This document shows positions 54,785 to 64,000 of a DNA stretch of 64,000 nucleotides, in pieces. Made by a program: the position numbers and the translations under genes. This DNA comes from Apodemus sylvaticus (Eukaryota; Chordata; Mammalia; Rodentia; Muridae), in NCBI RefSeq assembly GCF_947179515.1, contig NC_067495.1, forward strand, positions 133,593,707 through 133,657,706. Direction: 5' to 3'. The number at the start of each line of letters is the position of its first letter. Within the stretch, counting starts at the first letter, position 1. The notes beneath the pieces are model-generated. The model was given only the letters and a program-made list of their open reading frames with translations. It did no database searches and was not told the DNA's origin.

Positions 54785-55761
54785 ACATTTTGCTTTTGTA
54801 TGAGGCAGCCAGAGGCAGGGTGAGGGCGCTGCTGAGATGGAAAGGAGGGAGGGGAGGAAGCCGAGGAAGGAGGGCTCAAGGCCCTCAGTGAGGCTGCGGC
54901 CCCTTCGCCTGGGACTCCGCCCCGCTGTGATCCTAGCCCCGCGCGGGTTTTGCTGCCGCCCGGGCTCCTCCTCTGGTCCCTCCTTCCACCCCTCGGCCCG
55001 CCCCGCCTGGGCTTCCTCTCCCTCCTCCCGCTAGGGTCCGCTTCTCCTTCACCGCATCTTCCCCTCCTCTTCCTGCCAAACGCCGGGCTGCACTAGCGCT
55101 GGCCTCCCAGAGCAGCTCCTTTGCATTCGAGGCCCCGGCCTCCGCCCCTCCCGTGCCACCACCCTCTCGGAACTGCTTAGCTTTTGCAGCTCCCAGCTCC
55201 CAGACCCTGCACGCTCAGTCAGGTTGAGCCCAGCTCTCAGTTACCTTAGCGACAGTTGCTGTTTCATTGGAAATTCCTGCGAAGCAACCACAGAGTGTTT
55301 GGGGGAGGGGAGGGGCGCGCTGTTGGGGGGGGGGTTGCGCCCGGGCCAAACCTTCTTAGGGAACTGGTTTAACAAGGGCCAGAGATTTTTTAGGGAGCAG
55401 GCCTACCTATTTGCATCTGAAATTAGGTTTGCTCTTAGCTGCTTAGGGATTTGCCAGGGGGCGTCTGGACTCTAAGCAGATGCACTAGACCAAGTCAATG
55501 ATTTGATTCTCAGGGTCTGACCCTTAGCCTCCGTGGGGTACTTATTTGTGTTCCCATGGTGAAGCGATAAAGAACTGGTTCGCCTGCAGTGGCTAGATAA
55601 GAGGAACTCAAACTGTTAAATCATCCCGCATAAGGATCATGCTTGCATGTTGAAATATTAGAAGGTTGTTACCATTATCCTTGATGTCTTTCACTGGTGC
55701 GTCATCCATCCGTCCCCACCCCCGATCCCCCTCCCGACCCCCCTGCCGGTCTAACTCATCT

Positions 55762-56232
55762 CAGTAAACTAACAGGACGTTGAGCCTGGATGTGTTATAA
55801 GCCCTGGTTTAGTGCGTTTTTACCTCTCAAAGTAAGTTGGCCAGAATGTTCTTTCAGACATAATGAAAGCAAAGATACTGATTTGGTAACTCTCTGCTTT
55901 GATTAAAAGTTTAAAATTGCAGGTTTTTCCTAATACAATTCTGCTTTCAATTTTTATTTATCTACCCAAAAAAAATTGTACATTCCTGCAAATATCGTAT
56001 GGTTTTAGAAATGCCAGTTTTCTAGGCCAGCCTGGGTTAACACATTGAGAACCTAGAGCTAGAGACATAAATTTCAGTAATGGAGTACGTACAGATATGA
56101 AGCTTTGCAAGCATTCTATCCTTACCATAGAAAAATAAAATAAGATCCAGAGTCTGAATGTTTACACCCTTTGACTGCTAACAATAACAGTTAATAAGTG
56201 CCTACCTTTTGCAGTGTGCCTATTTGAAGACG
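55762..56232 (+). repeat. Long inverted repeat, left arm
   Basis: From 'cagtaaactaacaggacgtt' to 'cctatttgaagacg'. Its reverse complement matches 57419-57901 over the whole length with about 10 substitutions and one indel. The 89 bp nearest the spacer (56144-56232) match without a difference. Not a SINE, LTR or L1 that I recognise; mostly unique-looking sequence. Confidence 0.95.
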
Positions 56233-56379
56233 TGTACTCAGTAATTTGAAGCAGTGGAGGGGATAAACTCTAAAACCAGTTCATATCTATCGTTTTCTTT
56301 CAAGGGACAGCATTTTGCAAGGACTGATGGTAGTTCCGAAAATAGTTTTTTTGAGTTATAGGAATTACGTGACAGCCTG

Positions 56380-56562
56380 TCCTGTCATTGCATGCCTTTA
56401 ATCCCTAGCACACAGAAGGTAGAGAGAGATGAACCTTTATGATCTACACAGCAAGCTCTAGGCTAGCCAGGGTTCTATAGTGAGATGCTTTCTCAAAAAA
56501 AGAAAGAAAGAAAGTAGGAAAGAAAGGAAGGAAGAAAAGAAAGAAAAGAAAGAAAAAGAATC
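56380..56562 (+). mobile_element. Diverged B1 SINE with (GAAA)n tail
   Basis: 'cattgcatgcctttaatccc', 'ggctagccagggttctatag', 'tgagatgctttctcaaaaaa', then a GAAA/GGAA tail to about 56562. Confidence 0.75.
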
Positions 56563-56667
56563 CATGACAATGTTTGCACACTCCTTTCCTTCGGCAGGAA
56601 GATGTTTTGCCCTACTTTAACAGCCATTATTGCATCTTTAAGCCTAGCACTGGAGTTCCGTGACTCA

Positions 56668-56758
56668 TACTATTTCTTTTCAGTGCTAGGGATACAACTC
56701 CAGCTCTCCTGCATGCTAAGCAACTGTTCTGCCCCTGAACTACACAGTCCCAGCCAGT
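56668..56758 (-). mobile_element. ID-like SINE
   Basis: 'gtgctagggatacaactcca', 'gctctcctgcatgctaagca', 'actgttctgcccctgaacta' in antisense ID order. Confidence 0.65.
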
Positions 56759-57035
56759 GTGCTTATTTAGATTTGGCTTTCCCCACTTCTTTTATTCCGT
56801 GAATTACCCTGAGTTGCTGTGCACATTTTAATGACTGGGGATTTTAGCACGTGTTCATGATTCTTTCAATATTTGTTTGGAAGAGAAGAAATTCATTATT
56901 ATATTTAGTGGAAATTTTATTGTAGTTCTTTTTTTTTCTGCCATGTTACATTCAACAAGAAGTATTTCACCTTTGATTTCTTTCCCCTGTAGATCAAGTG
57001 CAAGAAGATCCTTTGTGTACTATGTTTAATTACTA

Positions 57036-57216
57036 TTTTTTAAATTTTATGTGGGTTGCTGTTTTGCCTGCCTTCATATCTGTATGAGGGTGCCAGATTC
57101 CCTGGAACTGGAGTTAGAGACAGGTGTGAGCCACCATGTAGTTGCTAGGAATTGAACCCAGGTCCTCTGGAAGAGCAGCTGGTGCTTGTAACCACTGAGC
57201 CTTCTCTCCAGCCTCT
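57036..57216 (-). mobile_element. B3 SINE with target-site duplication
   Basis: Antisense B3 in the spacer of the inverted repeat. CTATGTTTAATTACTA at 57020-57035 is repeated with one change at 57217-57232. Confidence 0.9.
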
Positions 57217-57418
57217 CTATGTTTAATTATTAATCACTTCATCTTAGTCTTTATGCCTTCCCAAGCCTTTTCACATTCTTCATTTTACCTATGTGAAAGG
57301 AAAGATTAAGCACCTAATAATATTCTCATACTTTACCAACAGTAATGTTGGTAGACCGTATTTAGGTAAGAGTTTTCTGAATTTTCTGAATTTCTGAACA
57401 ATCCCATAGGACTATTTT

Positions 57419-57901
57419 CGTCTTCAAATAGGCACACTGCAAAAGGTAGGCACTTATTAACTGTTATTGTTAGCAGTCAAAGGGTGTAAACATTCAGACT
57501 CTGGATCTTTTATTTCTGGATCTTTTATTTTTCTATGGTAAGGATAGAATGCTTGCAAACCTTCATACCTGTACGTACTCCATTACTGAAATTTATGTCT
57601 CTAGCTCTAGGTTTTCAATGTGTTAGCCCAGGCTGGCCTAGAAAACTGGCATTTCTAAAACCATACGATATTTGCAGGAATGTACAATATTTTTTTGGTA
57701 GATAAATAAAAATTGAAAGCAGAATTGTATTAGGAAAAACCTGCAATTTTAAACTTTTAATCAAAGCAGAGAGTTACCAAATCAGTATCTTCACTTTCAT
57801 TATGTCTGAAAGAACATTCTGGCCAACTTACTTTAAGAGGTAAAAACGCACTAAACCAGGGCTTATAACACATCCAGGCTGAACGTCCTGTTAGTTTACT
57901 G
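57419..57901 (-). repeat. Long inverted repeat, right arm
   Basis: Reverse complement of 55762-56232. It is 12 bp longer because a segment around 'ggatcttttatttct' is tandemly duplicated near 57508-57532. All other differences are single-base. Confidence 0.95.
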
Positions 57902-59374
57902 GATGTCCAACACTCTCCTCTGCCTGTGATAACCTCGTTCTTTTGCTTTATAGGTTGTAGCTTGCTTAGAAATTTGGGAATTTTAGAGCATCTGGTGATA
58001 GTTTTCTTAAAATTCAGTATAGATTTTCACGTGCTAGTAGCTGGGAGTCCCATAGGACTGTTTTCTGTCGCACATGCTATCAAAATAGTCTTTCTTTGAC
58101 TGTCAGCCGGCATTTTGTTTCCACTTAAAACTTTATTTTCTCTTAGGGGCCCAAGTGATAGTTTGCTAGTATTTTCTTGGTAGCAAATTATTTTGCAGAA
58201 TAAATAAAGTGTCATTTTCACTTTTTCTGAGGCTGCAGAAACATTGCGACATTTTACTTCTCAGATCTGGATTATATCCAACTCCAAATGCTTCCAAATG
58301 AATTTTATTTTGCTAGTAGGGCCTCTTCTGTTGCAGCTGTAATAGGCATGAGTTGTGCATTTGCTTAGGAGATTTCTTTTTAACAGGCATGCAGCTCTTC
58401 CCAGTATATCCACTTACAAGCTTTGACAATAAATTTTGGGCAAAGTTACTGCAGCAGGAATTTTTCACTAATGTATGTGGTTGAGTATGTAAATATAATA
58501 TTTCACCAAAGACTTAGTAACTCTCTACTGGATACTTCTTTGCATATAGCTGTCTACTCTTTTAATATTAGTCATACCTGTTTCGTGCTGTGTGCTGTGT
58601 GTTGATGCCATTAAGTTTCATTTGGGGACCAGGTATAAAATGCAAACATTGTGTGTTAAATCTCCGTTAGTGTTGCTTCATAAATATGTTTCATCCATTG
58701 TGTTACAAGTATTAATGCTCTCTCTATGCAGTATACTTTCAGTGTACATAGCTAGATACTCCTGTTTAGTATTTTGTAACACATTATATATTCTATACAG
58801 TGTATCCTTAGATGACAAATCTAGGGAGTACAGGGTTTTTAAAATGTTGTGTGAGAGCTTTGTGGCAATAATTATAGTTCTTAATAGTCTTGGCTGAGAT
58901 TCTGCTGTCTTGTATGTTTTGCTTTGTTATGAATCATAATTTCCTTTGATTCTGTGACTGGGAGAGGCAAGCTTATGAGAGGAAAGTAAGTCATTAGCCT
59001 GGGTTCTCTCCTAGTGTAAGTATTCAAAATGATTTCATATTTGAAGCCACTTTATTAAAATTATTTTTATTTAAAGGAGTATTTTTTAACATAACAGAAT
59101 CACCTTTCTAGAAATAGTTGAAACATGTGAATAAATAGTGGTCAGAAGTGTTATAAATAAGAGATAATGTTTCAAAGAAACACCCTAAGCTTTTCAACAT
59201 TGTGGAGTTACTTTTGATTACTGCTGTCTGCATGCCTTTACCAATACGCACCAGAAAGAGGAAGAATTCTGGCTTACCAATTGAGGAAGTCAACTCAGGA
59301 TTTTAAAACACTGATACATGTACTAGACATTTATTAGAATTTTGACTAAAGTATTAAAAGAGCACTTGTTGTTT
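57902..59374. other. Intron 2, AT-rich, unassigned
   Basis: No recognised repeat, RNA gene or exon. Open frames at 58592-58897 (101 codons) and 58423-58605 look random. Confidence 0.45.
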
Positions 59375-59490
59375 TTCTGGACAAGGATTTTCTGTGTAGC
59401 TCTGGCTGTCCTGGAACTCCTCATAGAGACCTGCCTGTTTCTGACTCCTGAGTGCTAGGAATAAAACTATGTACCACCACTGCCGGGTTA
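59375..59490 (-). mobile_element. Diverged B1 SINE
   Basis: 'gacaaggattttctgtgtag', 'ctctggctgtcctggaactc', 'gtaccaccactgccgggtt', with ~15 bp missing in the middle. Confidence 0.8.
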
Positions 59491-59674
59491 AAGGAGCAAC
59501 TCTTGAGTCCTCTATTGTGGTTAAGAATCTATAGAAATGCTTTGGGGTGAAATAGTAACATGACCTGTGAGAACCATCTTAGGCAACACAAGGTTCTTTT
59601 AAAACTCTAAATCCCAAAATGCTCAATTCACTTTGATGACAAATTGTTTTCCCCATGATTTTGCCCTCTCCCCA

Positions 59675-59795
59675 CCCAACAAGGTCTCTATGTTGCTCTG
59701 GTTATCCTGAAATTTTCTGTAGATCAGGCTGGCTTCACACTCACAGAGTTCATCCTGCCTCTGCCTCGAAGGTGCTGAGATTCTGTCTAGCTTGA
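59675..59795 (-). mobile_element. Diverged B1 SINE
   Basis: 'aaggtctctatgttgctctg', 'gtagatcaggctggcttcac', 'catcctgcctctgcctcgaa'. Confidence 0.7.
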
Positions 59796-60052
59796 TTTTG
59801 GCTTTCTTTCTCACTTCCCCTCCTCCCTAGCTATTTGAAGCATCTTACAATAGTCCATTGTAAATTATCAAAAAGGGGCGGTGGGGTGGGATTTGACTCT
59901 AGAAGGCTACATCTCTGGCCAAGGTATAATTGTCTCAGTACAATGCTGGGATTAGGGATCAGCAGGAAGATACAAGATCACTGACCACTGACGGAATCAT
60001 AGAAATCTATCTGCCTTCTATCCTAGACCTCTCACTTATAGCCAGCCATTCT

Positions 60053-60402
60053 ATATATTCTTTATTTACATTTCAAATGATTTCCCCTTTCCTGCCCCCC
60101 TCCCCCATTCCCCAATCAACCTCCTCCCCCTTCCCTGGCCTGGTATTCTCCTACACTGCTGCATCGAGCCTTTCCAGGACCAGGGGTCTCTTTGATGTCC
60201 AACAAGGCCATCCTCTGCTGCCTATGCGGCTGGAGCCATGGGAAACACCATGTGTACTTTTTGGTTGATGGTTTTGTCCCTGGGAGCTCTGGGGGTACTG
60301 GGTGGCTCATATTGTTGTTCCTCCTATGGGGCTGCAAACCTCTTCAGCTCCTTGGGTCCTTTCTCTAGCTCCTCCATTGGGGAGCCTGTGCTCAGTTCAA
60401 TG
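60053..60402 (-). mobile_element. INTS6L: Young 5'-truncated L1 in intron 2
   Basis: Antisense L1 3' UTR: 'tttatttacatttcaaatga', 'cctttccaggaccaggggtc', 'tgcaaacctcttcagctcct'. Flanked by the perfect 15-bp duplication ATAGCCAGCCATTCT (60038-60052 and 60403-60417). Opposite in orientation to the host gene, the usual tolerated arrangement. Confidence 0.9.
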
Positions 60403-60559
60403 ATAGCCAGCCATTCTTTAAGTGTCAATGTTTGCCACTTGTCACCAGAGCCACGGGTGTAGCTGATATTCAGCTAGTCTTGTCCTTTAGTCATTCTTCC
60501 CTGTCACGGCTAACAGTTACATAAAGTGAAAGTCAATTTCTCTGTGAAAATCCTTCAGG

Positions 60560-60775
60560 CACCGGGCATAGTATCTCATGCTTGGAATCCCAGCCTGGCC
60601 TGCATATTGATACTTTGTCTCCAAAACAAAACCAAGCCGGGAATGATGACTATTCCTGGGATTCCAGCACCTGAGAGCTTGAGGTAGGAGGTTTGCCATG
60701 AGTTCAGCTATCCTGGGCTACATAGTGAATACAAAGAGCCCGGGCTATAGAGTGAGATATTGCCGCCAAGAAAAG
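60560..60775 (+). mobile_element. Two diverged B1/ID-like fragments
   Basis: 'caccgggcatagtatctcat' then 'agccgggaatgatgactatt', each followed by a B1-like body ('gttcagctatcctgggctac'). Confidence 0.55.
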
Positions 60776-60819
60776 TAAATAAAGAGAAAAAAAATTGAAA
60801 AGTCCTTCAGGATTTTCCA

Positions 60820-61020
60820 TCAGATGTCAGAAGAAAGTCCAAACACCTTGGCCTAAACAGTAGTCCTGCCTTTATCTGGATGTGTGTTACCTTTCCAGCA
60901 ATGTCTGCCCATTTTCTTTTCGCAGGAAGCCAGGCTCCAATCACTAAGAGAAAGTAAGCCCTCCTCTCCCTGGCTATACCGCTAACTCCCGTGTCATTGT
61001 GTATACCTTGTTCTCTGTAG
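60820..61020 (+). mobile_element. Possible L2 remnant
   Basis: 'agaagaaagtccaaacacct', 'tggcctaaacagtagtcctg' vaguely follows the L2 order. Weak call. Confidence 0.3.
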
Positions 61021-61059
61021 CTTGGATGTACTTCATCTCAGATTGGTTTGTTTGATCCA

Positions 61060-61225
61060 ATGTGTTACTCTGTAGCCCAGACTGACTGACTTTGTAGCAG
61101 TCCTCCAGCCTTAGCCTCCAGAGTGCTGAGATCACAGAGTTGTACCCCCATGCTGGGATTTGTCTCTCTCTCTAGCCTCCTGCCTCAGGCTTCTGCGTGC
61201 TAGAATTAAAGGCTATGTGCTGCCA
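61060..61225 (-). mobile_element. Diverged B1-like SINE
   Basis: 'tgttactctgtagcccagac', 'agcctccagagtgctgagat', then a second 'tgctagaattaaaggctatg' block, suggesting two overlapping fragments. Confidence 0.55.
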
Positions 61226-61399
61226 CACCCATTCAGCTTCAACCCTTTATTGTACATTCTCTGAAGTGATCCGGCCCTCTTCCCCACTTCCACTCCAATC
61301 AGTGTAGCAAGCAGTGGAGCCTGATTTGCTAAAACTGTCCCTCAACACTTTCTCCACAGCCCCCGCCCCCACTGCCACCACCTCTGCATTTAGCATTTT

Positions 61400-61406
<7 letters not shown>

Positions 61407-61440
<34 letters not shown>
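61407..61440. repeat. (TG)n microsatellite
   Basis: About 17 TG units. Confidence 0.9.
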
Positions 61441-62924
61441 GATATTCTTTTGCATATTGAATTCGTGGACTCATAGATGCTAGGCAATTTTACTCTTGAG
61501 ATACATCCACAGCTCCTAGCATGTTAAAAATAGTAGTGTTCATCTTGACCTCCCTAATATGAGCATCTGAACATGAGGATATTTGTACCTCTAGTGCTAG
61601 AGAGTGCCTAGATCTTACTAGGTATTCAGCAGGAAAAAATATTTCTGGCAATGTGTACATGCAAAAGCTACCCCCATCCTCACCAGCATCCCCATTTTCA
61701 AGATTTTTTTCTCCAGATAGTAATCACCATTAACCATTCAAACTTTCCTTTATCTGCTTGCAATCCCTCGTTCTTGCAGGGAAATGCAACTTTTATTACT
61801 GCTGTGATACGATCAAAATGGTGATTCCTGAGGGTGGTCTGATGGTGCCTCCCTACCTCCGCAGTCTAGGCAGGCATTTATATTTATTGAACAATGTCTG
61901 TGCACTAAGCTTTGTTATAGAGGCCTAGGGTAATACCAGGAAATACCCAGCTCAAGGGGGAAATGGGAAGGAGTCTCCGAGACTCTGCCAACTCAGGTTA
62001 TTTCATTACAATTGGGAGTAGTTCCGACAGAACACATGAGACTTTTGAAACTGACAAGCTATCGTTTGTCTATTTCTTTTGAGAAGAAGGTGTCTGAAGT
62101 GGATTTGGAGAGAAATGGGGGTAGGGTTTGTCATCTGTGCCTGTTTGGTTATGATTTTACAGTGTTAGTCGAAGTGGGCCAGGGTGGAGAGGAAGTGTGG
62201 AGGTGGGTAACACAGAAGGTTTAGTTGGAGTTGTCTTCTCTTTAATTAGTGCTAGCTACTTGAAAGTGTTTCGTCCCTGGCACTGGGACTGGGGATAGAG
62301 AAGGCCAGGTGCAGGTAAGGAGAAGGCAAATATTTTCCTTTTCAGTTTGCCTTTGCTTCTGGAAGAGAAAATAAATGAACTGCTGAGAACACAGGGTTCT
62401 TAGTTTCACAGTGACCAAACAAGGCAGCTGTTCTATGTCTTGGGCTGAACTCTGCTTTCTAGGGAAGGGCCAGATTGAAGGGCCCTCTGTACGGGTGGGG
62501 GTGGGGTCTGAATAAAAAAAAATTAACTCCTTTAATTTAGATCCTTAATCAAGAGAGTCTCCTGTCACCTTCGCTCTAGTCCAGCGGCATGGGTACATGC
62601 TGGGAGCCTGGGATACTTATCTCTTGAATACAGGGTTGCAAGTGGTGATGGACGTTCGTCCAGGGCTTCCTTCGCAGGCAAGTCTTTTTAACCCGTAGAG
62701 GTCACTCAGCCCCAGAACTGCTGTGTTTATTCTCATTTCTGTTGGTAAATGGGTTTGGGTTTCCAGTCTGATTTGTTAAAAACACATCCTCTCGGCCACT
62801 ATTTGCTTCCTCAGAACTCCCTGTCTGTGCTGGGCGAGGACACAGAAAAGACTCCAGCAGAGATGGCAAGGGGCTGACGGGGTAGAGGTGGTTGGCATGT
62901 CTTTCAAATATGCCAGCAGCAGCT
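61441..62924. other. Intron 2, unassigned
   Basis: No repeat or exon recognised. A 70-codon frame at 62012-62224 has no known similarity. Confidence 0.4.
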
Positions 62925-63070
62925 ATTCATGAGTTTTACACTCCTTTATGCACTTATCTGCATGTGTGGAGGTTGGAGGACTTCAGTTCTCTCCTTCCAC
63001 TATGTAGAACCAGGGATAGAACTTAGGTCACCTAGCTGGAGTCAAGCACCTTTTCCTACTGGCCTATGTC
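62925..63070 (-). mobile_element. Diverged B3-like SINE
   Basis: 'gtgtggaggttggaggactt', 'cagttctctccttccactat', 'agggatagaacttaggtcac' in antisense order. Confidence 0.65.
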
Positions 63071-63217
63071 TGTGGTTCTATATTCATTATTTTTCTATTG
63101 TTGGTGCAGCAGTCACAGCGACTAAGCACTTTGAAAGTGGATGCTTTATAAGTGTGCCGAACATTGCAAAATATATTTGGCTATATTATGTTAAGTAAAT
63201 GGCATGTAATCCCAGTT

Positions 63218-63271
63218 GTGTGTGTGTGTGTGTGTGTGTCTGTATGTGTGTGTGTGTGTCTGTATGTGTGT
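63218..63271. repeat. (TG)n with TCTG interruptions
   Basis: Two TG runs separated by 'tctgta' units. Confidence 0.85.
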
Positions 63272-63385
63272 GGTCTTACCATATTGTGCAGGCTGGCCTA
63301 GAACTCTTGGGATCAAGTGACTTTCCTACTGCTAGCTGTCTCTCTAGTGGCTGGGACTATAGGTACATGTGACCATCCCTAGCTC
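63272..63385 (-). mobile_element. Diverged B1-like SINE
   Basis: 'catattgtgcaggctggcct', 'agaactcttgggatcaagtg', 'gtggctgggactataggtac'. Resembles an early (proto-B1) copy. Confidence 0.6.
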
Positions 63386-64000
63386 TTACAGTTTTTAAAA
63401 TGTGCTTGCTTGGAAATAAAAAGTTACGCACATGACTCACACTGCAGTTCCAGTGAGCAGTGTCTCGATGTCCTCTCTCTGAAGGTAGTTTCTGAAGGAG
63501 GATCTTTTCTCTCAGAGTCCTGTTTAAAATGAATGCCATCATAAAGGCCTCATTTATACAAGAAAGGTTATCTTACAGTTCAGAGTTGATGGCTTGATAA
63601 CCCTCAGCTCTGGGGCAAAATATGAAAGCATTCTATTCTTGGCTGTCCTGAAAGCTAGTTCGGTTGCTTTGGATTTTGGATGCAGTTGCTGACCCAACTG
63701 GTTGGGTTAGAATTTTTTTTTCCCTGGGGTAAGTATAACATAGTATACGTGTGAACAAATCTAACTGTGATAGTTCAGGATTCTTTTTACAACACATGTG
63801 TTCATTGGTAGCATTCAGGCTTTCAGGGTTATTAAAGTATTTACTATGTCCTTCCTTAGATTTCCCTAGCTACTTGGCTCCACATTCTCCAGGAAGAGTT
63901 TTCTGCAGGAAAAGTAAGATAAAGGATCCACTTTTCCAGCTCAGCATAGTGCAAACCTAAGAAACAAAAAGGAGTTTGAGTTCTTGCTCTCACGGAAGTT
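63386..64000. other. Intron 2, unassigned
   Basis: Nothing recognised up to the window end. Confidence 0.4.

Larger units (their letters stand above)
53860..55340. promoter_or_regulatory. INTS6L: CpG-rich island over the INTS6L 5' end
   Basis: CG dinucleotides, almost absent in the preceding 50 kb, become frequent here, with GC-rich runs around 54560-54720 and 54890-55060. Covers the 5' UTR, both exons and the start of intron 2. It marks an active promoter and, if the gene is X-linked as known for INTS6L, a target of X-inactivation methylation in females. Confidence 0.8.
56233..57418. other. Inverted-repeat spacer (loop), ~1.19 kb
   Basis: Contains a diverged B1 at 56380, an ID remnant at 56668 and a B3 at 57036, with unique sequence between. 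No exon recognised. Confidence 0.85.
54514..64000 (+). other. INTS6L: INTS6L intron 2 (continues beyond window)
   Basis: More than 9.4 kb with no further exon recognised. Exon 3 of the family begins with residues following CIK, and no such frame is seen here. It holds the rest of the CpG island, the long inverted repeat at 55762-57901, several SINEs and an L1. Confidence 0.75.

Noticed and set aside
54379..54891. 170-codon plus-strand frame covering exon 2 and intron 2
   Set aside because: It contains the true exon 2 frame but runs through both splice sites into CpG-island sequence. The GT-AG junctions and the family match define exon 2 as 54436-54513.
1..64000. CRISPR arrays, operons, riboswitches, tRNA or rRNA genes
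   Set aside because: None was found. tRNA-like sequence occurs only as SINE heads (B2, B3, ID).

Overview
This is vertebrate nuclear DNA, almost certainly from a mouse (genus Mus). It is AT-rich, mostly non-coding and packed with rodent SINEs: B1, B2, B3 and ID. The B1 copies carry the 'GATTTCTGAGTTCGAGGCCAG'-type signature seen in Mus. There are also L1 fragments of many ages, rodent LTRs and long (CA)n, (TTTC)n and (GA)n runs. No bacterial operon, CRISPR array or intact viral gene is present.

The only gene I can support starts at 54191 on the + strand. Exon 1 (54191-54301) and exon 2 (54436-54513) encode the first 63 residues of the Integrator subunit INTS6L (formerly DDX26B), including the DxSxS metal-site motif of its von Willebrand A domain. 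A promoter with CCAAT boxes lies just upstream, at about 53770-53830. A CpG-rich island runs from about 53860 to 55340. Intron 2 starts at 54514 and continues past the window end, so the gene is cut off on the right.

Layout: 1-16 kb holds a cluster of five related LTRs (673, 5802, 7985, 9461 and 15648), a decayed minus-strand endogenous retroviral env (3417-5290) split by an unrelated plus-strand solo LTR, and two L1 insertions with inverted 5' ends. 16-31 kb holds SINEs, a URR1 DNA transposon, a large (CA)n-based array, an L1 nested in a B2, a candidate CTCF site at 26254, and an ancient L1 and MLT1. 31-53 kb holds L2, MIR, old and young L1 remnants, many B1s and a small cluster of local duplications at 38.8-40.5 kb. 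53-64 kb holds the INTS6L promoter, two exons and part of intron 2.

The most striking structure is in INTS6L intron 2. A pair of arms of about 471 and 483 bp (55762-56232 and 57419-57901) are inverted copies of each other at about 98% identity by eye, separated by about 1.19 kb. In the pre-mRNA they could fold into a long double-stranded hairpin.

Limits: repeat family names come from recognising consensus features by eye, so subfamily names are tentative. Boundaries are accurate to a few bases where target-site duplications are quoted and to about 10-30 bp elsewhere.
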